Shown one piece after another: positions 36,487 through 44,475 of a DNA stretch of 64,000 nt (its first letter is position 1; every line of letters starts with the position of its first letter). The notes beneath the pieces are model-generated. The model saw nothing but the letters and a program-made list of their open reading frames with translations, was not told the DNA's origin and made no database searches. This stretch comes from Colwellia sp. C1TZA3 (GTDB taxonomy: Bacteria; Pseudomonadota; Gammaproteobacteria; Enterobacterales; Alteromonadaceae). Position numbers and translations under genes: made by a program. The stretch is taken from contig NZ_VOLS01000012.1 of the NCBI RefSeq assembly GCF_007954265.1, positions 1-64,000 of the forward strand. The letters are read 5' to 3'.

Positions 36487-38639
36487 TGACTGATGTAATA
36501 AATAGTGAACAAGCAGAAAATAATAAAACCTTTAGTTTAGCTCGCCAAGAAAGTGGTATAGCGCATTTGATCATGGACGTTAAAGGCGATTCCATGAACA
36601 CATTAAAAGCTGAATTTTCTGATGAAATCGCGGAAATACTAAAAGAGATACGTGAAGATAAGTCCATTATTGGTTTAGTATTAGCCAGTGGTAAAGCCGA
36701 TTCTTTTGTTGCTGGCGCCGATGTGCATATGTTGGCGAACTGTACTTCTGCTGCACAAGCAACTGCTTTGTCACGTCAAGGGCAAATGATTTTTGATCAA
36801 CTGGAAAATTTAACTATTCCTGTTGTGGCTGCAGTGCATGGCGCTTGTTTAGGCGGCGGATTAGAGCTCGCGATGGCGTGTCATGCCATTGTTTGTAGTG
36901 ACAGCCCTAAAACAGCACTAGGCTTACCTGAAGTGCAATTAGGTCTATTGCCAGGTAGTGGTGGCACACAACGATTGCCAAAACGTGTTGGTATTCAAAA
37001 GTCATTAGATATGATGTTAACCGGTAAGCAGTTACGCGCTAAGCAAGCATTAAAAGCCGGCTTGGTAAATGATGTAGTGCCGCAGAGTATTTTACTGAAA
37101 ACCGCAGAGCAGTTGGCGCTCTCTGGCAAGGTAAAAGCTAAAGCTCGCCAATTATCAATGATGGATAAGTTGCTTGAAGGTAACGGTGTAGGGAGAAACA
37201 TTTTATTCTCTAAAGCGACAAAAATGGTATTAGGCCAAACTAAAGGTAATTATCCTGCGCCTTTAAAAATAATTGACTGTATTCGAGCCGGTGTTGAGCA
37301 AGCGCCTTCAAAAGGTTATCAAGTGGAAGCTGACCATTTTGGTCAATTAGTGATGAGTGATGTTTCAGTTCAGCTTAGACAACTATTTTTTGCTACCACA
37401 GAGATGAAAAAAGAGCAGGGCGTTGAAGGTGTGGTGCCTAAAAAAATAACGAATACCGCAGTGCTTGGTGGCGGCTTAATGGGTGGTGGTATCGCTTTTG
37501 TTACCGCGACAAAAGCTAAATTACCTGTGCGCATCAAAGATATTTCAAATCAAGGCATCAGCCACGCCTTAAAATATGGTTATGATTTATTAAACAGAAA
37601 AGTTAAACGCCGTTTTATGCGTCATAGCGAAATGCAAAGTCAATTAGCGCTGATAACCGGTACCACAGAATATACTGGCTTTGGTAATGTTGATATGGTT
37701 GTTGAAGCGGTGTTTGAAGATTTAACCTTAAAACAAAGTATGGTGGCAGATATTGAAAGTCATTGTAAAGACAATACTATTTTTGCCAGTAACACCTCAA
37801 GCTTGCCGATAGGTCAAATCGCAGAGCATGCTTTACGACCTGAAAATGTTATTGGCCTGCATTACTTTTCGCCGGTTGACAAAATGCCGTTAGTGGAAAT
37901 TATTGCCCATGCTAAAACCTCTGATCAAACGATCTCAACCACAGTCGCATTTGCTAAGCAGCAAGGTAAAACACCGATTGTTGTTAAAGATAAAGCGGGC
38001 TTCTATGTTAACCGTATTTTAGCGCCTTATTTGAATGAAGCCGCGACGTTACTACTTGAAGGTTGCTCTATTAAAGCACTTGATAAGGCCATGGTTAAAT
38101 TTGGTTTTCCCGTTGGACCCATGCAACTATTAGATGAAGTTGGTCTCGATGTTGGTGCTAAAATTGGTCCAATCCTACAAGCAGAATTAGGTGACAGATT
38201 TACTCCACCAGCGGCATTTTCTAAATTAATTGATGATGGCCGTTTAGGCAAAAAAACCAAAAAAGGCTTTTATCAATATAATACTAAAAGTAAGAAGAAA
38301 TTAGTCGATGAAAGTGTCTATACATTGCTCGGACTAAAGGTTAGTAATACCAAGGTGACTGACGCGCAAGCTGAACGCTGTGTTTATATGATGCTTAATG
38401 AAGCAGCCCGTTGTTTAGATGAAGACATTATTCGCAATGCTCGTGACGGCGATATTGGCGCCATTTTTGGTATAGGTTTCCCGCCTTTCCTTGGTGGCCC
38501 CTTTAAATATATGGATAAAATTGGTGCGGTAACCTTAGTGAGTAAATTAAACCAATGGCAAGCCGAATTTGGTGAGCGATTTACCCCCTGTGATACCTTA
38601 GTGAAAATGGCAGAGCAAGGTGAGAGCTTTTATAAATAA
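36486..38639 (+). CDS. fadJ: Fatty acid oxidation complex alpha subunit FadJ
   Basis: This 717-residue bifunctional enzyme combines enoyl-CoA hydratase (N-terminal, FVAGADVHML and GACLGGGLELAMACH) and 3-hydroxyacyl-CoA dehydrogenase (NAD site AVLGGGLMGGGIAFVTA, then FASNTSSLPI and GLHYFSPVDKMPLVE). Length and order match FadJ rather than FadB. The ATG at 36486 shares its A with the fadI stop codon. A longer frame from 36438 lies inside fadI and is not needed. It works with FadI in beta-oxidation. Confidence 0.95.
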   Translation: MTDVINSEQAENNKTFSLARQESGIAHLIMDVKGDSMNTLKAEFSDEIAEILKEIREDKSIIGLVLASGKADSFVAGADVHMLANCTSAAQATALSRQGQMIFDQLENLTIPVVAAVHGACLGGGLELAMACHAIVCSDSPKTALGLPEVQLGLLPGSGGTQRLPKRVGIQKSLDMMLTGKQLRAKQALKAGLVNDVVPQSILLKTAEQLALSGKVKAKARQLSMMDKLLEGNGVGRNILFSKATKMVLGQTKGNYPAPLKIIDCIRAGVEQAPSKGYQVEADHFGQLVMSDVSVQLRQLFFATTEMKKEQGVEGVVPKKITNTAVLGGGLMGGGIAFVTATKAKLPVRIKDISNQGISHALKYGYDLLNRKVKRRFMRHSEMQSQLALITGTTEYTGFGNVDMVVEAVFEDLTLKQSMVADIESHCKDNTIFASNTSSLPIGQIAEHALRPENVIGLHYFSPVDKMPLVEIIAHAKTSDQTISTTVAFAKQQGKTPIVVKDKAGFYVNRILAPYLNEAATLLLEGCSIKALDKAMVKFGFPVGPMQLLDEVGLDVGAKIGPILQAELGDRFTPPAAFSKLIDDGRLGKKTKKGFYQYNTKSKKKLVDESVYTLLGLKVSNTKVTDAQAERCVYMMLNEAARCLDEDIIRNARDGDIGAIFGIGFPPFLGGPFKYMDKIGAVTLVSKLNQWQAEFGERFTPCDTLVKMAEQGESFYK

Positions 38640-38698
38640 CGTTAATGCCAGCGCTAACGGTATTTATTTTCCGTGATGGTGGTAATAGTTGATGAACT

Positions 38699-38726
38699 AA
38701 GGGGCAATTTATTGCCTCTTTTTTTA
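38699..38726 (+). terminator. Rho-independent terminator of fadIJ
   Basis: The stem AGGGGCAA / TTGCCTCT with a short TTTA loop, one G-T pair, is followed by TTTTTTTATT. It lies about 60 bp after the fadJ stop. Confidence 0.8.
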
Positions 38727-38877
38727 TTGGTTTTTTAGGCATAGGTGTCTATTAATTTGAGATAATAAAGAGGACAAGTGAAGACAATTTTTTGAATAAT
38801 TACTCTAAACTTGCTAAAATATGTGTGTTGATTGGTTTTTTATTTTATAAGTATAATACTTTTGAAGTGAGTAGAGC

Positions 38878-39081
38878 ATGATTTTGTTATTCAGCGGTGC
38901 ATTAAGTGTTGTTTTTTCGTTATTTTTTTATTGTCAGGCAATCAGTGGTGGTTTAGGCATAAAGCGGTGGGCAATAGCGGGTTTAATTTTTGGTCCGTTT
39001 GTTTGGCCAATGTTTTGTATGAAAAAACGTTTAAGGATATATCAACGTTTTGGTTTTGATTGTTTGTTGTTTTCAGCATAA
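38878..39081 (+). CDS. Small membrane protein of unknown function
   Basis: This 67-residue protein has two hydrophobic stretches (about 2-22, LLFSGALSVVFSLFFYCQAI, and about 32-47, IAGLIFGPFVWPMF) separated by GGLGIKRW, then a basic tail (CMKKRLRIYQRFG). The pattern of GxKxW-A-x-x-G-x-x-x-G-P-x-x-W-P resembles short hypothetical membrane proteins common in Alteromonadales. The start follows GAGTAGAGC, a fair ribosome binding site. Its function is unknown. Confidence 0.6.
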   Translation: MILLFSGALSVVFSLFFYCQAISGGLGIKRWAIAGLIFGPFVWPMFCMKKRLRIYQRFGFDCLLFSA

Positions 39082-39195
39082 TAAGAAAAATATAGCCTGT
39101 TTTTATAACAGTAATTTTTAATTTATAAAGACGCTAACTTCCTTGTAGCGTAGTGTCCAATGAGCTTTATAAACATCAACAGGCTTTATAAGACC

Positions 39196-39300
39196 TTAAT
39201 TCCACCAAGTACTTGCAGGCATTTCTTTTATTTCAATGTTTGCAGCAATAGTGTTTTCAGTTTTACGAAAAATAAACAAAGATTTAATTAAATTAATCAT
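39196..39300 (-). CDS. 34-residue peptide downstream of the repeat-peptide gene
   Basis: The ATG at 39300 follows a perfect AGGAGG ribosome binding site at the usual spacing, and that site overlaps the stop codon of the upstream repeat-peptide gene. The peptide reads MINLIKSLFIFRKTENT then AANIEIKEMPASTWWN. It has a basic, hydrophobic start and a polar end with two tryptophans. The tight spacing suggests coupled translation. I do not recognise it. It may be a paralogue or partner of the upstream peptide. Confidence 0.6.
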   Translation of the reverse strand: MINLIKSLFIFRKTENTIAANIEIKEMPASTWWN

Positions 39301-39308
39301 AAAGCCTC

Positions 39309-39563
39309 CTAGATGCTGACTTCGTTATGGTTAGTGTCATCTATACGAACTTGGTCACGGCGAGTGCCAATACGAACTTGGTCACGGCGAGTGCCAATAC
39401 GAACTTGGTCACGGCGAGTGCCAATACGAACTTGGTCACGGCGAGTGCCAATACGAACTTGGTCACGGCGAGTGCCAACTTCTTCTATTATAAAAGCTTC
39501 ATTGTTTACATCTGCTGTTGGATTTATTGACATTGCAAAAGAAAAAATTAAAGAGTTAAGCAT
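39309..39563 (-). CDS. Repeat peptide with five GTRRDQVRI units
   Basis: This 84-residue product has a leader-like N-terminus (MLNSLIFSFAMSINPTADVN, then NEAFIIEEV), five exact copies of GTRRDQVRI, and a last diverged copy (DTNHNEVSI). Two starts are possible, ATG at 39563 with AAGGAAT upstream, or Met11. Leader plus identical short repeats is the build of multi-core peptide precursors, but no modification enzyme is visible nearby, so this is only one possibility. A structural repeat protein is another. The opposite strand also has open frames through the repeat, which follow from the 27-bp unit. Confidence 0.65.
   Translation of the reverse strand: MLNSLIFSFAMSINPTADVNNEAFIIEEVGTRRDQVRIGTRRDQVRIGTRRDQVRIGTRRDQVRIGTRRDQVRIDDTNHNEVSI
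39344..39478. repeat. 27-bp tandem repeat (five copies)
   Basis: The unit TACGAACTTGGTCACGGCG plus AGTGCCAA starts at 39344, 39371, 39398, 39425 and 39452 with no differences seen. Perfect identity points to recent amplification or active homogenisation. There are no unique spacers between units. Confidence 0.97.
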
Positions 39564-39630
39564 GGTATTCCTTATTGTTATTAAATTAAGTTAAATTCAA
39601 TAAGAGTAAAGCGAAGATCGTGCCAACAAT

Positions 39631-39655
39631 ATAAGCCTTAATTTACAAGGCTATT
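39631..39655 (-). terminator. Possible weak terminator of the large sensor gene
   Basis: The stem AGCCTT / AAGGCT with a seven-base loop lies 50-70 bp after the sensor gene stop on the minus strand. The following T-run is poor, so this is a weak call. Confidence 0.35.
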
Positions 39656-39704
39656 AGCACGATTTTCACAGTAGATTTACATCGCCAAAAAATTGACGAT
39701 TCGT

Positions 39705-42700
39705 TTAAAGAGCATTTTTCCCAAATGCAGTGGATTTATTGGTAATTTGAAAAGAGAGCAAATATTTTTGGAAGTCACCTTTAGGTAGCGGTTTACTATA
39801 AAGATAGCCTTGTAACTGCTCGCAACGCAAACCAGATAAAAAGCTCAGTTGTTGATTGGTTTCAACGCCTTCTGCAACCACTTGCATGTCTAGGTTATGT
39901 GCGATGGTCACTATAGTTGCCACCATGTTTCGTCCTTGCTCTGAAGTTTCAATATCATCAACAAAGGCTTTGTCTATTTTCAGCGTATTTAAGGGGAATT
40001 TTTTTAAATAGGCGAGTGAAGAATAACCAGTACCAAAATCGTCTAGCGATAAATGGATGCCCATTGCACGAATTTGCAACATAATGTCAATCGCTTTTTG
40101 TGGCGAATCCATCACTGTGCCTTCAGTTATTTCTAGCTCAAGATATTTTGCTGGTAAGCCACTTTCTTTTAAGGTATCAGCAATCATTGCCACCAAGTTG
40201 GGTTGGGTAAACTGCACCGCAGAGAGGTTAACCGCGACACGGCCGTCAAAAAGTCCGGCGTCGACCCACTTTTTAGTGGCAAAGCATGCCTTGCGCAAAA
40301 CTATCTCACCGATATCTATAATTTGCCCTGTTTCTTCTGAGACAGGGATAAAAACGACTGGGCTTATTATGCCTTTATTCGGTGTTTCAAAACGAACTAA
40401 GGCTTCCATACCGGATATTTTTCCTGTTGCGATCTCAATTTTTGGCTGATAAAAAACCGAAAATAAATCTTCCTTTAAACCATGTCGAATTAAACTTTCT
40501 ATTTGCAGGCGTTTAACTGCAGTTTTATTCATTGAATCACTGAAGAATTGGTATTTATTACCGCCAGTGTTTTTCGCATGGTACATGGCTGTATCGGCAT
40601 TTTTAAGAAGCTCTTGTGGGCTTGCGCCATCTTCAGGATAAATTACGATGCCAATACTACTATAAAGCACAATTTCTTGGCTTTTAAGCCGAAGCGGTAG
40701 TGCAATAGCTTTTAAAACTTCTTTGGCGATATGGGTGATGGTATGAAGATCATTGGTGTTCTCAACAATTAAACTAAATTCATCACCACCTAAACGATAA
40801 ACCGTATCTTGACTCCGTCCTAAAATTTTAATGCGTTCGGCAACTTTACATAGCAAAACATCGCCAACTTCGTGTCCTAATGAGTCATTAACTTTTTTAA
40901 AGTTATCTAAATCAAAGACCAGTAAGGCATGTGGGATTTTACGGTTAACTAATTTTTGCTGATTAGCTTGAAAATAAGCGCGATTTGGTAGCCCAGTTAG
41001 GGTGTCGGTATTGGCAAGTTTTCTTAACTCTGCTTCTGTTTGTTTGCGCTTGGTGATATCAGAAAAAACGCCAACAAAGTGCGATACATTGCCACTTTCG
41101 TCACGAATTATATCGATATTAAAGTCAGTTGAATAAATTTCGCCATTGTCACGTTTACTTTGGATTTCACCGTGCCAACTACCCTTGGTCATTAAATGTT
41201 GTTTAACATTTTGATTAAAGCTATCAGGGTATTGTTCAAACTTAAGTAAGGTGCCCTGCATTTGTAACTTATTTTTACCCGTAATATGTTGAAATGCTTT
41301 ATTGATATCGACCACGGTAAATTGACGGTCATAAATAACAATGGCGTCTGAAATATTCTCGATACATTTGGCAAAAAGCTTTAAACGTTCATCAGCTCGC
41401 TTAATATGGCTAATATCTTTTAAGGTCCCTGTCATTCGGCTGGGTTTATTTTTCTCATCCCGTTCAACAACTTTTCCACGATCGAGCACCCAAATCCATT
41501 TTTCGTCTTTATCTTTAACACGATAGGTAGCTTCAAAGTGTTCGCTATTATTTTCCATATGCTGGTTTAAAGCCTCCCGTACCCGCGGGATATCGTCTTG
41601 GTGAATATTCGTTTGATCTGCACCAATATTACGTTTGCCATCTTGCGGGAATTCTAAAATGCCCCAAATATTTGAACGAAATATCTTTCCGCTCTTAATG
41701 TTCCAATCCCACATTTCATCACCGCTGCCCCAAAGGGATAACTTAAGGCGCTCTTCACTTAATTTTATTTGTAGGTGATAAAGACGCTTATGACGAATCT
41801 GTTGCAAAATATAGGCGAAGATTAATAGCATAATAAGACTATAGAAAAATAGGGCGCTAGGTGATAACCACCATGGCGGCATAATAGTGATTTTTAGTGT
41901 TTTTATTGCACTTTTTTGGTTGTTTTGTAAATCATATGCCTGTACTTCAAAGGTATAGTCTCCTGAGTTTAAATTAGTGTATGTAGCTCGTAAGTTGTTT
42001 TTACCAGCATCAATCCAGTTTTCCTCTAAACCTATAAGACGATATCTATAATTTAAATGGCTTGGCATTTTGACGTTAGCGGAAACAAATTCAAGGCTAA
42101 ATTGTGACTGTTTGTGTACTAAAGTGAGTAGTTTTAATTTGTTAGGGGAGCTATTTAAACTAAAATCATTACTATTATTTAAAATAGGTATATCTTTATT
42201 TGCAATCAAAATATTGGTGATAACAGGGGATGGTAAATTTTGAGATATTTGTAATATTTCTCTTGGTAAAAATGAAAGAAAGCCGTTCATGCCACCAAAA
42301 TATATTATTTCTTCTTCTTCAGCTATTAATGCACTATCACTGATGAACTCATTATCGTGTAACTGTAAGTCTTGGTTAAATGAATTGACTGTTTTTAATC
42401 TTGGGTTTATTGCATTTATGCCTTTGTTTGTTGAAACCCATGCATTTTCAAAGTTATCTATGATTATATTAGCGATAAAATTATTTGATAACCCAGTTAA
42501 TTCGTTAATGGTTATATTTTTTTTACTTGATTTATTAATTAACGTTATCCCTTCGCCTCTAGAACCTAACCAAATCCAACTTTTTGATGTTGAAATATTC
42601 GTATAATTATTCAAATTTTCATTTTTTTGATATGTTGGAATAATAGTCTTGAATGTACTAGTGGTCGTATCAAACTTTAAAATTTGGCTATCGGTCGCAG

Positions 42701-44279
42701 ATAACCATATGTTTTTCTTATTATCACTTGTGAACGTTGTAAATTTGAGTTCTGTTTCGCGATTAAAATAGGAAAACATGTTGGAACTCATAGTAAAACA
42801 AGCCAGATTCCCCTTCTTATCAATGAACCACAACTTATCTTCTAATAAAATTAGTTTACTATTATCTTGTTGTGTTGATTCTTTTGCCCATTGGGTATTT
42901 TCTGTAAGTTTTCCTGTTGCCGTATAATAATAATATAAGTTACCAGGCTCAGAAGGTGTATTTGGCTCTGTTTTTAACCAAAAGTTATCTTTTTCATCAA
43001 CAAGTAGGTGAGAGATGGGTTGGTTATTTTTAATTTTAGCTTGGTGAATTTTTCCAAGTTTGTCAATTTTATTAAGCTGGCCATCGTCGGTTGTAAACCA
43101 AACGATGCCATCAGAGGTCTCGGCAAAGGCATATACTGCTTGACCTGAGTTATTATAATCAAACAAGCCGTGGTGAATTTTTAATTGTAAAGAGCTAAAC
43201 GTATTAATACCACCACCATTAGTACCAATCCACATTTTGTCAGAGCTGTCTTTAAATACTTTTAAAATAAGGTCAAACGATAAAGAGTTTTCATGTGGTG
43301 TACTTTGATAGGCCGTAATTTCACTAGTAAGTAAATTAATACTATTCAAACCGTTTTGTGTGCCTAGCCAGATAGTCGTATCATCCAGCTGTGCTATAGA
43401 ACGAACTTTGTTTGAAAGAATTTTTGTTGAACCGTCTAAATTGCTCTCATTATATTGCTTAATGATTTCGTAATCTTTTGAAATGATATAAAGGCCATTA
43501 TCGGTGGCTAACCAATATTGGTTATCAATAAGTTTTAGATCGTACAGAGCATCTGCGTTGAGTTTTAAATTCCATTTATTGTCTTCGCTTAAAGAGATCG
43601 CAAAAGACATTGTGCTATTTGCTAGATATATACCTTTGTCATAAGTACCAAGCCAATAATTACCTTTTTTATCTTGAAAAATAGTTTTAATTTCTCTTAA
43701 AGCGGTATCAAAACCTCGAATTCTTATGCGAGAGAAGTTTTTATTTTTTTGGTCGAATTTATGTAGACCTTCTTTGGTGGATACCCAAATATTACTTTGT
43801 TGGTCTTGATAAATATCCCAAATTTCATTATCTTTAAGCGAGTTACTGTTGTTGGTTTGATGAAAGAAGTTGTCGAAGCTGTCTAATTCTTCATTGTAAC
43901 GGCTTAAACCTTCGTTTGTACCAACCCATAATACATTTGCGTCATCTATAAAGAGTTTGCGAATGAAGTTGCCGGCAATGGAGCTTGTATTGGTACTATC
44001 ATGACGATAATAAACGAAATTTTTGCCATCGTAACGATTTAAGCCATCTTGTGTGGCAATCCATATAAAGCCGTTGTTGTCTTGTATAATATCGTAAACA
44101 TAGCTTTGTGATAAACCTTCAGCAATTGAAATGCGCTCAAACTTTAAAGGAGGGCTATTAATAGCGTTTTCTGACGCTAGAACTTTGTTATAAGGGCATA
44201 GCAGAGTCAGTAGAGCTAAGACAGCAAGCGTTAGATGAAATTGAGAAATTAATCTTTTTTTGAAAAGAAGCAAAAGCAC
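39705..44279 (-). CDS. Propeller-PAS-GGDEF-EAL membrane sensor
   Basis: This 1524-residue protein has an N-terminal signal sequence (about 1-36), then a long periplasmic part with two-component regulator propeller repeats (about 45-690; DGLNRYDGKNFVYYRHD, WVGTNEGLSRY, WLGTYDKGI). A Y_Y_Y domain follows (about 735-800; LNYRYRLIGLEENWIDAG), then one membrane helix (about 805-830), two PAS domains (about 845-1085), GGDEF (RLGGDEF near 1160) and EAL (GMEALVRFE near 1291). Both catalytic signatures are intact, so it may make or break cyclic-di-GMP in response to a periplasmic ligand, perhaps a polysaccharide. The ligand is unknown. Confidence 0.9.
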   Translation of the reverse strand: MLLLLFKKRLISQFHLTLAVLALLTLLCPYNKVLASENAINSPPLKFERISIAEGLSQSYVYDIIQDNNGFIWIATQDGLNRYDGKNFVYYRHDSTNTSSIAGNFIRKLFIDDANVLWVGTNEGLSRYNEELDSFDNFFHQTNNSNSLKDNEIWDIYQDQQSNIWVSTKEGLHKFDQKNKNFSRIRIRGFDTALREIKTIFQDKKGNYWLGTYDKGIYLANSTMSFAISLSEDNKWNLKLNADALYDLKLIDNQYWLATDNGLYIISKDYEIIKQYNESNLDGSTKILSNKVRSIAQLDDTTIWLGTQNGLNSINLLTSEITAYQSTPHENSLSFDLILKVFKDSSDKMWIGTNGGGINTFSSLQLKIHHGLFDYNNSGQAVYAFAETSDGIVWFTTDDGQLNKIDKLGKIHQAKIKNNQPISHLLVDEKDNFWLKTEPNTPSEPGNLYYYYTATGKLTENTQWAKESTQQDNSKLILLEDKLWFIDKKGNLACFTMSSNMFSYFNRETELKFTTFTSDNKKNIWLSATDSQILKFDTTTSTFKTIIPTYQKNENLNNYTNISTSKSWIWLGSRGEGITLINKSSKKNITINELTGLSNNFIANIIIDNFENAWVSTNKGINAINPRLKTVNSFNQDLQLHDNEFISDSALIAEEEEIIYFGGMNGFLSFLPREILQISQNLPSPVITNILIANKDIPILNNSNDFSLNSSPNKLKLLTLVHKQSQFSLEFVSANVKMPSHLNYRYRLIGLEENWIDAGKNNLRATYTNLNSGDYTFEVQAYDLQNNQKSAIKTLKITIMPPWWLSPSALFFYSLIMLLIFAYILQQIRHKRLYHLQIKLSEERLKLSLWGSGDEMWDWNIKSGKIFRSNIWGILEFPQDGKRNIGADQTNIHQDDIPRVREALNQHMENNSEHFEATYRVKDKDEKWIWVLDRGKVVERDEKNKPSRMTGTLKDISHIKRADERLKLFAKCIENISDAIVIYDRQFTVVDINKAFQHITGKNKLQMQGTLLKFEQYPDSFNQNVKQHLMTKGSWHGEIQSKRDNGEIYSTDFNIDIIRDESGNVSHFVGVFSDITKRKQTEAELRKLANTDTLTGLPNRAYFQANQQKLVNRKIPHALLVFDLDNFKKVNDSLGHEVGDVLLCKVAERIKILGRSQDTVYRLGGDEFSLIVENTNDLHTITHIAKEVLKAIALPLRLKSQEIVLYSSIGIVIYPEDGASPQELLKNADTAMYHAKNTGGNKYQFFSDSMNKTAVKRLQIESLIRHGLKEDLFSVFYQPKIEIATGKISGMEALVRFETPNKGIISPVVFIPVSEETGQIIDIGEIVLRKACFATKKWVDAGLFDGRVAVNLSAVQFTQPNLVAMIADTLKESGLPAKYLELEITEGTVMDSPQKAIDIMLQIRAMGIHLSLDDFGTGYSSLAYLKKFPLNTLKIDKAFVDDIETSEQGRNMVATIVTIAHNLDMQVVAEGVETNQQLSFLSGLRCEQLQGYLYSKPLPKGDFQKYLLSFQITNKSTAFGKNAL

Positions 44280-44475
44280 TAATACAACCCTTTTTAGTTA
44301 AACCTATACCTGAATGATTTAGCTTATTAGGTATGCCATATATTTTTATTATTTCTGGATGCTAGGCCCTATTACAATGGATGTGAGGAACTAAGTCAAT
44401 CTTTGCTGTTATTGTGTTGCGATTGTGTGGTGATATTCTGGTTATTAATCGGATTTCTTGCTTGTGTCGACCAAA

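Noticed and set aside
39344-39478. 27-bp repeats as a CRISPR array
   Set aside because: Units abut with no unique spacers, and the repeat is in frame in a small gene.
39313-39594. Plus-strand frames through the 27-bp repeat
   Set aside because: They arise from the same repeat, lack a ribosome site, and are antisense to the better supported small gene.
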